64,000 nt of DNA from an uncultured Acetatifactor sp. (GTDB taxonomy: Bacteria > Bacillota > Clostridia > Lachnospirales > Lachnospiraceae), in assembly GCA_949840935.1 (NCBI GenBank), contig CATKXX010000001.1, forward strand, positions 1 through 64,000. Direction: 5' to 3'. This document shows, one piece after another, positions 17,106 to 25,559 of this stretch; the stretch's first letter is position 1; every line of letters starts with the position of its first letter. Position numbers and translations under genes: made by a program. Below the pieces are notes generated by a model. That model made no database searches. It worked only from the letters and a program-made list of their open reading frames with translations, and had not been told where the DNA came from.

Positions 17106-18812
17106 ATGAATGTGAATGACTTGGAAAGGGACCGAATGACCGGAGAGCTTAGAAGGATAACGGAAATAGACGCATATCTGGATAAGCTTCAGGAATATAA
17201 AAATGATATTCTGATCCTATTGACGGTCAAGGATTCACCGGGACGGCTGATGCCGGATCAGACTCTTAAAAGGGTACGCAGCCTCGGGTGCAGAAATTTC
17301 AAGAATGAGCTCTGGTATACTTATATCGGGATACTTTACCTGGGAGAAGTAAAGGCAGACCTGTGCGGAAGTAACCCGGACGACCCGTCCTATATAGAGC
17401 TTGTGGTGGGCAATGGCATTGTGATCAAGGCAAAGTCTGCATCATGGAATGGGGAAAATATAAATTTTGCTGAGATAAATGGTAAAAATTATACAGGGGA
17501 TTTCCGGGGACTCAATATAGTGACATACGATGTGCGGCGGCGCAGGGTCATTGATTCTGTGGGGTATGACGCACATAACGAAAGAGCGGTGTTCAGGCGG
17601 GCCTTCCTGGCAGATTATTATAAAGAAAAGTATGCATTAAAAAATATTCTTCCCCAAAGGATAAAGATCCGCATCGTATTTTGGGGCGGGGCTTATCTGT
17701 GGAATGTTTTTAAGACGATCGTAGATGAATTCAACAGGGAATGGATGTATGATATCAAGATTGTCCAGTTGAACAAAGTGATGTCCGCCGCTGAATTTTT
17801 TGACAAAAAGGGGCTGAGTCATTGCTTTTACACGGACTATGATATCAGGCAGGATTCACCGGATATTATTCTGTTTGCCACTAATAACAGTACGGATATT
17901 TACAGTGATAAAATACTGACTGAAATGAGGGAAAATGCAAAGCTGTTAATAGCGGTTCCTGTTTCATTGGTTTTTAACTCTTATGACGACACTGATATTT
18001 GTTACAACGGGCTGGTCTGCAGGCTGAAGAAGAAGGGGATAGATTTTGTGATAACAGACCGGCTCATATATGAAACATTATGGCGCGGCAAAAAGGCTGA
18101 CCCCTTTATGAGGGATATCGGGAATGCCAAGTTTGACTCGATTTATTTAAAACTGAAGGAACAGAAGGAGCTGCCGGATACGTGGGCGGAAAAGGTTGAG
18201 AATAAAAAAGTCGTATTGTGGCTGTTGGATCATGACTTTGAAGAAGGCACTAATGTCACCTTTGATTTGTATGCGAAAGCCGTTTTTGAATTTATCCAGC
18301 AGCATGAAAATGTGTGCCTGATCTTCAGGCCCCATCCCTTTTTCCTGACGGACATTAAGCGCCTGGGAATCTGGTCGGAGGATCAGGCGGAGGAATTCAG
18401 GAAGTATATCGAGCATATGCCCGATATGATCTGGGATGAATATCAGGACTATTCCCTGGCATATCAGACAGCGGATCTGATCTTGTCGGATGTGGCATGT
18501 GGGACGACAGTTTCAGCGCTTTCCACGAAAAAGCCAATGGCTGTTTTGTTAAGGAATGATTGTGACGTGGATATTAAACATCCGGAGATCATTGACAATC
18601 TGTATGTATGCAGGAATTCTGGGGAATTGATGAGCTTCCTGGAAAATGTGGATGAGAGAAACGATCCGCTGAGGGAACAGAGATATGCAGCGGCAGAAAA
18701 GTATATCAGTCATTTTGATGGACAGAATGGAAAACGGATTAAGGAGTTTGTAATGGAAAAGTATCAGGAGAAATGCACAGGGAAAAATGCCGGGGGGGGG
18801 GGTAAGACCTGA
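17106..18812 (+). CDS. ILEI/FAM3-like domain fused to CDP-glycerol glycerophosphotransferase-type domain (1)
   Basis: A 568-aa cytosolic or peripheral protein. Residues about 15-170 carry the ILEI/FAM3-like halves (ILLTVKDSPG; then INFAEINGKNYTGDFRGLNIVTYD and YDAHNER). Residues about 185-560 resemble the TagF/TagB polymerase family (Glyphos_transf): KKVVLWLLDHDF, the catalytic-type RPHP, WDEYQDYSLAYQTADLILSD and a late conserved HFDGQNGKRIK. Such enzymes transfer polyol-phosphate from CDP-polyol to the glycan. A G run of 11 sits at codons 563-566, so length changes alter only the C-terminus. The gene follows the DUF6270 gene with a 0-bp gap. Confidence 0.8.
   Translation: MNVNDLERDRMTGELRRITEIDAYLDKLQEYKNDILILLTVKDSPGRLMPDQTLKRVRSLGCRNFKNELWYTYIGILYLGEVKADLCGSNPDDPSYIELVVGNGIVIKAKSASWNGENINFAEINGKNYTGDFRGLNIVTYDVRRRRVIDSVGYDAHNERAVFRRAFLADYYKEKYALKNILPQRIKIRIVFWGGAYLWNVFKTIVDEFNREWMYDIKIVQLNKVMSAAEFFDKKGLSHCFYTDYDIRQDSPDIILFATNNSTDIYSDKILTEMRENAKLLIAVPVSLVFNSYDDTDICYNGLVCRLKKKGIDFVITDRLIYETLWRGKKADPFMRDIGNAKFDSIYLKLKEQKELPDTWAEKVENKKVVLWLLDHDFEEGTNVTFDLYAKAVFEFIQQHENVCLIFRPHPFFLTDIKRLGIWSEDQAEEFRKYIEHMPDMIWDEYQDYSLAYQTADLILSDVACGTTVSALSTKKPMAVLLRNDCDVDIKHPEIIDNLYVCRNSGELMSFLENVDERNDPLREQRYAAAEKYISHFDGQNGKRIKEFVMEKYQEKCTGKNAGGGGKT
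18792..18802 (+). repeat. poly-G tract (11 G) at the 3' end of a transferase gene
   Basis: This is the longest G run in the window. With 11 G the ORF stops at 18812. With 12 G a TAA follows at once. With 10 G it reads on to a TAG at 18880-18882, past the start of the next gene at 18864. The effect would be on the C-terminal tail and on translational coupling to the next gene rather than on the catalytic domain. Confidence 0.9.
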
Positions 18813-18863
18813 AGAGGTTCATTGCCCGGGCTTTGCAGATCTGACGATCGGAGGTGGTCATTT

Positions 18864-20492
18864 ATGGCAAATGGCAGCGTAGAAATCCGTCAGATCAATG
18901 AAATACACGCTTATCTGTATGCGTTACAGAATCTGAAAGACTGCCTGATCGCTGTGGCTGCAAAGGATACGCTGGGGTTCTGCCTGACAGAGGATATCAA
19001 TGCAGAACTGCAGAAGCTGGGATTTACGGTCACTCTGACCAAGATGCACTGGCGGGGCTTTGCAGGGGCGGTACTGGATGGGAAGGCAGTATTTGAAAGA
19101 TTAGGCGAAAAAGACCAGGCAGTCTGCGAGGAAAAGGGTATTGCAGACACCGCGTTAAAAATAGTGAGTAAACCATATAACAATGGTAACCTTGCAGAAA
19201 TCTGTATCAATGGGATCAATTATGCCGTTAACAGGAGAGGGCTGAACATCGTTGTCTATGACCTTAAAAAGAAATGTGTAATGGACGCCGTTGCGTTTGA
19301 CACACACGCGAAGGAGCTGAAAATCACCCGTGAGGATTTGACCAAAATCCTTTACAGAAATAAGGTAAACCTGGATGCAATCCTGCCGTCTAAAATAGAA
19401 GTGCGCATTTTCTGGGAAGGAGAGGTACATTTATGGAATGTGATCAAGTCTGTGGTATATGCATTCCATGCGGATTGCCGTTTTCATACGGCAGTGGTCT
19501 GCTGGATACCGCCGAATTACGGTACTGCACAGGATAAAATTGAGAGGCTGAAGGAGCTCAATATAGAAGGCGTCCTGTACGATCCACAGGATATCGAAAG
19601 CGCGGATATTGTGATCACAATGCCGCGAAACAGGATCATGAAGATCATTACCTGTAAAAAGATGGTGGCTGCCGTCCCTATGAGCCTGGTGGAGGATTTT
19701 ACGAAAGAACTGCTGGATACGCCGGAGAATGTCCATCTGGATTATCTGATATTGGACAAGCTCTTGTATGATCAGGCGGAGAAAAATAATCTGTTATGCC
19801 CGCAGATAAAATTGATCGGCAGCCCCAAGTTTGATGAAATTTACAATAAATTAAAAGAAACGGAATTCCCGGACAAATGGGGAAAAATAAAAGGGAAAAC
19901 AGTTTTCTTATGGACGACAGATCATGTATGGAGAAGCGCGAATGTCACATTTGACTTGTATGCCAGGAAAATATTTGAGTATTTTGAGAGGAACAATGAT
20001 GTTGCGCTGATCTTCAGGCCGCATCCGGTATATATAGCAGAAATGCTGAATGAAAGGTTCTGGACAAAAGAGGATGTTGGCCGTTTACGTACTTATTTTG
20101 AGAATACTGCCAATATGATATGGGATGAGATGCCTGATTATTCCATGGCATATAAAACGGCTGACGCAGTCATCACGGATGTCAATTGTGGAATTGCGGT
20201 TTCCGCACTTGCCCTGCTGAAACCAATGTGTATTCTTCGGAGATTTGACGGCCAGTCCTGCGAGCCTTTGTTCCCGGAGATTACGGATTGTCTGTATAAT
20301 GCCGGAAGTGTGAAAGAATGCATGGACTTCTTTGACAGGGTGCGGGAGGATAAAACATATACCTGTGAGCAGGTAAAAGAGGTCTTTGAGAAGTCAATCC
20401 ATTATTTTGACGGACAGAATGGAAAACGGATAAAGGACTTTGTGGTGGAAGAATATTTCAAAAGATATGGGAGGCAGGATGGTAACAGTTAA
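18864..20492 (+). CDS. ILEI/FAM3-like domain fused to CDP-glycerol glycerophosphotransferase-type domain (2)
   Basis: A paralog of the preceding gene (542 aa). The ATG at 18864 has GGAGG 7 bp upstream; an in-frame upstream start at 18822 lacks a site. The N-terminal domain shows LIAVAAKDTLGF, a gap, then NNGNLAEICINGINYAV, RRGLNIVVYD and AFDTHAKE. The C-terminal part shows KTVFLWTTDHVWRSANVTFDLYAR, FRPHPVYIAEM, WDEMPDYSMAYKTADAVITD and HYFDGQNGKRIK. The two copies share the whole architecture, so they arose by duplication and may act on consecutive polyol-phosphate additions. The 3' end overlaps the next gene by 14 nt. Confidence 0.82.
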   Translation: MANGSVEIRQINEIHAYLYALQNLKDCLIAVAAKDTLGFCLTEDINAELQKLGFTVTLTKMHWRGFAGAVLDGKAVFERLGEKDQAVCEEKGIADTALKIVSKPYNNGNLAEICINGINYAVNRRGLNIVVYDLKKKCVMDAVAFDTHAKELKITREDLTKILYRNKVNLDAILPSKIEVRIFWEGEVHLWNVIKSVVYAFHADCRFHTAVVCWIPPNYGTAQDKIERLKELNIEGVLYDPQDIESADIVITMPRNRIMKIITCKKMVAAVPMSLVEDFTKELLDTPENVHLDYLILDKLLYDQAEKNNLLCPQIKLIGSPKFDEIYNKLKETEFPDKWGKIKGKTVFLWTTDHVWRSANVTFDLYARKIFEYFERNNDVALIFRPHPVYIAEMLNERFWTKEDVGRLRTYFENTANMIWDEMPDYSMAYKTADAVITDVNCGIAVSALALLKPMCILRRFDGQSCEPLFPEITDCLYNAGSVKECMDFFDRVREDKTYTCEQVKEVFEKSIHYFDGQNGKRIKDFVVEEYFKRYGRQDGNS

Positions 20493-21261
20493 TACCGCGG
20501 AGCTTACAACAGAAGACAATCAGTTAGAAGGAAACCGGCTGATATACAAAAACCGGAAATGCCATTGTAAGATTGTATTTAAAGGGACGGGAAGCAGCGT
20601 TGAGATAGGCGAAAATGTCACTTTGCCGAATAACTGCATTCTGACGATCCCGAATAACTGTACGGTCAGAATCTCTGATAATGTTTCTATCGTGGGCGGT
20701 TATATGTTGTTTTCGGATAACTGTGAATTGTTTATTGACAAAAACGTGAGATTTCGCGGGTTGAAAAGGCTTAGGCTATTCCGGTATGCGGAAGCGTTTA
20801 TCGGGGCAAATACCACAATTGGGGGGGGTATCGCATTAGATGTGCACAGTTATTGCAAGCTGGCGGTCGGGAAGGACTGCCTGCTTTCCTGGGACATTGA
20901 AATCCTGTGCGGGGACGGGCACCAGATCATTGACGTCCGGGAAGGGAAACTGATAAACAGCCCTCTGGATAATCCGGAGACAGTTGTGATTGGCGACCAT
21001 GTCTGGATAGGGGGCGAATGCTGCATTATGACAGGCGCGCTTATAGGCACGGGGTCTGTTGTGGGATATAAAAGCACGGTCAATAAGAAATTTCCAAATA
21101 ATGTAGTCCTGGCAGGTATCCCGGCGAGGATTGTGAGAGAGGATGCGGCATGGGTGTCGCGTGAATGGTCGGATGCAGAAGAATATTATCACACAAAATT
21201 ACCGGCGGAATACAAGCAGCTGACGGATCCGGGCTATGCGGAAAAGCTTGCTTCTGAATGA
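20479..21261 (+). CDS. hexapeptide-repeat acyltransferase
   Basis: A left-handed beta-helix O-acyltransferase, probably O-acetyl (260 aa). The ATG at 20479 has GGGAGG in front and overlaps the previous stop; an upstream TTG at 20440 is unlikely. Repeated I/V-G-x-N hexads start at about 35 (VEIGENVTLPNNCILTIPNN) and end with IGDHVWIGGECCIMTGALIGTGSVVG and VLAGIPARIV, the classic acetyl-CoA-binding LbH end. GDGH contains the likely catalytic His. A run of eight G at 20821-20828 falls in codons 115-117, in frame here. It likely decorates the surface polymer and may be switchable. Confidence 0.88.
   Translation: MVTVNTAELTTEDNQLEGNRLIYKNRKCHCKIVFKGTGSSVEIGENVTLPNNCILTIPNNCTVRISDNVSIVGGYMLFSDNCELFIDKNVRFRGLKRLRLFRYAEAFIGANTTIGGGIALDVHSYCKLAVGKDCLLSWDIEILCGDGHQIIDVREGKLINSPLDNPETVVIGDHVWIGGECCIMTGALIGTGSVVGYKSTVNKKFPNNVVLAGIPARIVREDAAWVSREWSDAEEYYHTKLPAEYKQLTDPGYAEKLASE
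20821..20828 (+). repeat. poly-G tract (8 G), frame ON
   Basis: Eight G within the acyltransferase beta-helix (ANTTIGGGIALD). It is in frame at this length; a single-base slip would remove the catalytic C-terminal half. Confidence 0.88.
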
Positions 21262-21309
21262 ATTCGGGATAAGCGGCAGTGGAAACGCTGTCGAAAGAGG
21301 AAAAACAAC

Positions 21310-22152
21310 ATGCTGCTTGACTTACATTTACATACAACTGCTTCTGACGGGCAGTACACACCGTCAGAGACAATTGCTATGGCGAAGGGGAAAAAACTGG
21401 GTATCGCTGCCGTCACAGACCATGACACGGTAAGCGGCATTTCGGAGGCAAGGGAGAAGGCCGCGGAGATAGGGCTTTTCTTTGTACCCGGGATTGAGAT
21501 CAGCACACAGAGGGAAGAAGAAATCCATATACTGGGATATGGGATTGACGAGTCTTACCCGGGGCTTGTGGACAGCTGCCGTGTCTGGGAGGAGGACAGG
21601 CTGAACAGGGGGAGCCGTATCTGTTCCTTTTTTCAAAGGCGCAATATCCCTTTAAAGCTTGATGAGGTAAAGCGGATTGCAGGGGACGGCAGCATGGGAA
21701 GGCCGCACTTTGCACGCTGGCTCCAGGAGCACGGATATGTGGGGGACAGGAGGGAAGCCTTTCACCGTTTCCTGGATACCCCGGAATTCCATGCGGAGAC
21801 AGACCGGGTTAAGCCTGCGCCGGAGGAGGCGATCGCGTTGATCCATGAGGCGGGCGGGAAGGCCGTCCTGGCGCATCCCGGACTGCTGAAGATCACGCTG
21901 CAGGAGCAGGAGCGGCTGATCGCAGAGCTAGCGGAGCAGGGGCTGGACGGCCTGGAATGCTTTTACAGCAGGCATAGTACTGGACAGACGGACATCTATC
22001 TGTCACTGGCGGAAAGAATGCGCTTATGGATATCCTGCGGCTCGGATTTCCATGGGGAGAAGGTGAAGCCTGTGGAGATGGGCATGGAATTATCGCAGGA
22101 GTATGTAGAAAAACTAGTGATCAATGTGATTGACCAGAAAGGCATGGAATGA
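21310..22152 (+). CDS. PHP-family phosphatase, candidate 3',5'-nucleotide bisphosphatase
   Basis: A metal-dependent phosphoesterase of the COG0613 PHP family (280 aa). Metal ligands are visible in LDLHLHTTASDG (His6, His8), VTDHDT (about 39-44), PGIEIS (Glu), AHPG, and SDFHG near the end; MGRPHFARWL is the internal family motif. Characterised relatives (E. coli YciV/RNase AM and Chromobacterium Cv1693) remove the 3' phosphate from 3',5'-nucleotide bisphosphates. Its stop overlaps the start of the glutamine kinase gene (ATGA), so I infer that it recycles the 3'-phospho-CMP released when activated phosphoramidate is transferred. The family assignment is firm; the substrate is inferred from context. 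Confidence 0.88.
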   Translation: MLLDLHLHTTASDGQYTPSETIAMAKGKKLGIAAVTDHDTVSGISEAREKAAEIGLFFVPGIEISTQREEEIHILGYGIDESYPGLVDSCRVWEEDRLNRGSRICSFFQRRNIPLKLDEVKRIAGDGSMGRPHFARWLQEHGYVGDRREAFHRFLDTPEFHAETDRVKPAPEEAIALIHEAGGKAVLAHPGLLKITLQEQERLIAELAEQGLDGLECFYSRHSTGQTDIYLSLAERMRLWISCGSDFHGEKVKPVEMGMELSQEYVEKLVINVIDQKGME

Positions 22153-24485
22153 GGATGGACTATACGAAAGCGGAAATGCTGCAGTATCTGAAAGAAAATA
22201 TCCCAGAGATTCATATTCTTCCGGTATTGATCGTGGACAGCGGGCAGTTTGAGAGCGATCAGGAGCAGGAGACAGACAGGATCATTGACTTTTCACAGGG
22301 GGAAAACCTGATCGTCCGTTCCTCGTCTGCCATGGAGGATACAAAGGGGTATTCCAACGCCGGGAAATTCGAGTCCATCTTAAATGTCGCTCCCGACAGG
22401 GAACATGTCAGTGAGGCGGTACGCCGGGTCTATGAATCCTACGAAACCAGGGAGGCTCAGCAGATACTGGTTCAGCCCATGCTGCGGAATATAAAGAAGT
22501 CGGGGGTCATATTTACGGCGGATATGGATACGCTGGCGGACTATTATATTGCCAATTATTATGAGGGGAATGATTCCGCAGCCGTTACCAGCGGAAGTAC
22601 AGGGGAATTGAAGACCTATGTGCAATATAAAAAGAGCAGCATGGGACAGCTTGACCCGGATATGTCCAATCTGATCCGGTCATGCCGGTATATAGAAGCC
22701 TTTCTGGGAAACAGGGCGCTGGATATCGAATTTGCCATTACTTCCGGGGGGACTGTGTACATCCTCCAGGTAAGGCCTGTTGCAACGGGGAATAAGCAGA
22801 AATATGAATATGTGGATATTGAGCCTGCGCTGAGGCGGATTTATAAAAAAGCGTGCAAGCTGGCAAGGAGGCATCCCTTTTTGCTGGGGGACACCACCTG
22901 CTTTGGCGTAATGCCGGACTGGAATCCGGCGGAGATCCTGGGGGTAAGGCCCAAGAAGCTGGCTGTTTCCCTTTACAAGGAATTGGTCACGGACAGTATA
23001 TGGGCGCATCAGAGGCATAATTACGGGTATCGCGACCTGACGATGCACCCGCTGATGATCTCTTTCTGCGGCATCCCTTACATAGATACCAGGATAACAT
23101 TTAATTCCTTCATCCCGCAGAACCTGAACGAGACGATCGCGGAAAAGCTGGTAAACTTTTATCTGGCCAAGCTGGCCGCATATCCGAAATACCATGACAA
23201 GATAGAGTTTGAGATCGTATATTCCTGCTATTATCTTGGATTACACAATGACCTGAAGGAATTGATGCGGTATGGATTTAATGAAAATGAGATCACAAGG
23301 ATAGAATTCTCCCTGCTGGAATTGACAAACAATATCATAAATCCACATACCGGCCTGTACAAGAAGGACATCGAGAGGATTGAAATCCTGAAAACAAATT
23401 ATGGCAGGATCATGCATTCGGAAATCTCGCTTGTGGATAAGATTTACTGGCTGATTGAGCAGTGCAAGGAGTACGGCACCCTGCCCTTTGCAGGGGTGGC
23501 AAGGGCGGGCTTTATCGCCGTCCAGTTTATGAAGTCTTTTGTCAAAATGGGAATCATTGACAAGGAAGAATACGATCTGTATATGAATTCCCTGGATACG
23601 GTGAATAAGCAGCTGAATCATGATCTGCGCAGCTATTGCAGGAATGAGATGACTAAGGAGCAGTTTTTGGAGAAATACGGGCATATCAGGCCGGGGACAT
23701 ATGATATCCTGTCGAAGCGCTATGATGAGGGTTTTGAAGAATATTTTTCCAGAGACAGCTATCTCCAGGAGGAAGCGGCGGACAGGGAATTCAGCTTTTC
23801 CCAGGCGCAGAGGGAGCGGATCCAGCTGGAGCTGGATCAGAACGGGCTGCTGATAACGACGGATGCGCTGCTGACATTTATAAAGGAGTCCATCGAGGGC
23901 CGGGAGTATCTGAAATTTGTTTTTACCAGATGTGTGAGCGATATCCTGAGACTGATAGAGGAGCTGGGAAAGAGGGCGGAAATCGGGAAGGAGGATATGG
24001 CCCATCTGGATATATCCGTTGTGAAGCAGCTGTATGTGGATTTATTTGCCGGTGAGATGAGAGCTATATTTCTGGAGAATATCAATAATAATAAAATGCA
24101 GTATGAGAATTCTGTGAGGATAAAGCTGCCGGGGATCATTGTGCATCCGGAGGATGTGTATTCTTTCTACCTGTTGAGTGATGAGCCGAATTTTATTACC
24201 CAGAAGTCAGTTACCTCCGAGGCTGCGGTGATCGGGGATAATGAGTATGAGGGGAAGATTGTCTTTATCCAGGCGGCGGATCCGGGCTATGATTTCCTGT
24301 TTTCCAAGAATATTGCGGGGCTGGTAACACAGTTTGGAGGCGCTAATTCCCATATGGCGATCCGGTGCGCCGAGCTGGGAATCCCGGCTGTTATCGGGGC
24401 AGGGGAGGCTAATTTCACCGAATGGTCGAAATACAGCGTGATGACGATTGACTGCCTGAAGAAGCAGGTCATCAAAATCCGGTAA
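22149..24485 (+). CDS. PEP-synthase-like L-glutamine kinase (Cj1418 type)
   Basis: A 778-aa enzyme with the PEP-utiliser plan: an ATP-binding PPDK N-terminal domain (VRSSSAMEDTKGYSNAGKFES near 60, ILQVRPVA near 213), a central helical domain with GVMPDWNPAEILGVRP, and a C-terminal swivelling domain with the phosphohistidine (GGANSHMAIRCAELGIPAVIG, His735). Campylobacter Cj1418 (about 770 aa, catalytic His near 737) phosphorylates the side-chain amide of glutamine, the first step to phosphoramidate. Kinase, hydrolase and cytidylyltransferase partners of that pathway all follow within 5.5 kb, which makes this reading much more likely than true PEP synthase. ATGA overlap couples it to the PHP gene. 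Confidence 0.88.
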   Translation: MRMDYTKAEMLQYLKENIPEIHILPVLIVDSGQFESDQEQETDRIIDFSQGENLIVRSSSAMEDTKGYSNAGKFESILNVAPDREHVSEAVRRVYESYETREAQQILVQPMLRNIKKSGVIFTADMDTLADYYIANYYEGNDSAAVTSGSTGELKTYVQYKKSSMGQLDPDMSNLIRSCRYIEAFLGNRALDIEFAITSGGTVYILQVRPVATGNKQKYEYVDIEPALRRIYKKACKLARRHPFLLGDTTCFGVMPDWNPAEILGVRPKKLAVSLYKELVTDSIWAHQRHNYGYRDLTMHPLMISFCGIPYIDTRITFNSFIPQNLNETIAEKLVNFYLAKLAAYPKYHDKIEFEIVYSCYYLGLHNDLKELMRYGFNENEITRIEFSLLELTNNIINPHTGLYKKDIERIEILKTNYGRIMHSEISLVDKIYWLIEQCKEYGTLPFAGVARAGFIAVQFMKSFVKMGIIDKEEYDLYMNSLDTVNKQLNHDLRSYCRNEMTKEQFLEKYGHIRPGTYDILSKRYDEGFEEYFSRDSYLQEEAADREFSFSQAQRERIQLELDQNGLLITTDALLTFIKESIEGREYLKFVFTRCVSDILRLIEELGKRAEIGKEDMAHLDISVVKQLYVDLFAGEMRAIFLENINNNKMQYENSVRIKLPGIIVHPEDVYSFYLLSDEPNFITQKSVTSEAAVIGDNEYEGKIVFIQAADPGYDFLFSKNIAGLVTQFGGANSHMAIRCAELGIPAVIGAGEANFTEWSKYSVMTIDCLKKQVIKIR

Positions 24486-24494
24486 AGGAGCAGC

Positions 24495-25034
24495 ATGATG
24501 AAAAGATTTATGATTTATATGGTAGGCATCAGCGGAAGCGGTAAAACAACGATTGCCAGGGCGCTGGAGAAAGAGATAGGAAAGAGATCCGGACTGAAGA
24601 TGCAGCTGATAGACGGGGATATTATCCGCGGTGAATTCGGAGGTGTGTTCGGATATACCTATGAGGAAAGGATGAAATGCAACCAGGCAGTGCGCGTTGT
24701 GGTGAAGTATCTGATACAAAATGATATTTCCGTTGTCCTTTCGCAGGTTGGCGCATATGAGGCCATGCGCCGGAATGTCAGGAACGATTTCAGCGGGCTG
24801 TCCGATTATATTGAGATTTATGTGAAATGCTCCGTTGAGGAATGTATGCGGAGGGATGTGAAGGGCTATTACAAAAAGCATGAGCAGGGCGAAATGGAGA
24901 ATTTAAACGGGGTGAGCGATACGTTTGAGATACCGCAGAATGCAGAGCTTGTGATCGATACGGAGAAGGTCACTGTGGAGGAGGCTGTGGGCAGCATCCT
25001 CCGTTACCTGGAGGAAAAGGGTTATGAATTATAA
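24495..25034 (+). CDS. APS-kinase-like CDP-phosphoramidate kinase (Cj1415 type)
   Basis: A small P-loop kinase (179 aa) of the adenylylsulfate kinase fold. Walker A is GISGSGKTT (11-19), followed by LIDGDIIRGEF (the DGD/R acceptor-site motif) and a C-terminal EIYVKCSVEECMRRDVKGYYKK lid. There are no sulfate-assimilation partners here; the flanking genes match the phosphoramidate pathway, in which Cj1415 phosphorylates the ribose 3'-OH of CDP-phosphoramidate. AAAGGAG lies before the ATG, 9 bp after the kinase stop. It overlaps the next gene by 11 nt. Confidence 0.87.
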   Translation: MMKRFMIYMVGISGSGKTTIARALEKEIGKRSGLKMQLIDGDIIRGEFGGVFGYTYEERMKCNQAVRVVVKYLIQNDISVVLSQVGAYEAMRRNVRNDFSGLSDYIEIYVKCSVEECMRRDVKGYYKKHEQGEMENLNGVSDTFEIPQNAELVIDTEKVTVEEAVGSILRYLEEKGYEL

Positions 25035-25559
25035 GTATATTACAGAGGACAATCTGGAGAATAAGCAGACTTACATGTACAGCGAGTATGGAGGGGAGGA
25101 CTTCCTGAAAGCGTATGTGAAATCCCGGGAAGATGTGATAGAGAACATAAATTTCTCCGGGGGGGGGTAAGACATAATACATACGCCGAATTAAAAAAGA
25201 CATGGGAAGAAATGAGAGATGCGGACAATTTGGAAGCGGAAACAAAGCATGTCATTGACCTGTATGTGAAAGCCTTTGAAGTGCGGAAGCGGTTATACAC
25301 AGGATATGATGAGATGTGGAAGCCCTGCAGGAAGGAATTCCGGGATTATGGGAGCTATCTGCTGTTTGGGAACATTCTGGCAGCAGCCTATCGCAGAACG
25401 GAATGTTTGAAGTATGCCAGCTGCCTGATGAAATTGACGGACAGCCTGATTTCTGTCATAACGCTGTTAAGAGAGGCGGAACAATATGAATTGGCGCTTA
25501 TCTTAGGCAGTGAATTAGAGATTTACAGGGATATCAGGAGAACAGGAGGCGCGGGATGA
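25024..25559 (+). CDS. phase-variable gene of unknown function in phosphoramidate operon (OFF in this assembly)
   Basis: The ATG at 25024 overlaps the kinase stop and has upstream purine-rich GGAGGAAAAGGG. The first 48 codons end in a run of nine G followed by TAA. With ten G (or seven) the frame runs on through the segment 25167-25559 to a TGA that overlaps the next ATG by four bases (ATGA), giving about 178 aa. The C-terminal part is helical (ETKHVIDLYVKAFEVRKRL; LAAAYRRTECLKYASCLMKLTD). No family is recognised. Its position among phosphoramidate genes makes it a candidate accessory or transfer factor, switched by the G tract. Confidence 0.72.
25159..25167 (+). repeat. poly-G tract (9 G), frame OFF
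   Basis: Nine G at codons 46-48 of the gene at 25024. Nine G read into TAA; eight G give GGT AAG ACA TAA, also a stop; ten or seven G open the frame into the downstream coding segment. Confidence 0.93.

Noticed and set aside
24495..25034. Sulfate activation (APS kinase)
   Set aside because: No ATP sulfurylase, PAPS reductase or sulfotransferase in the window; the context fits CDP-phosphoramidate kinase.
25212..25559. 115-aa ORF as an independent gene
   Set aside because: Its frame is open back to the poly-G tract at 25167 and joins the 25024 segment with ten G; no ribosome site precedes 25212.
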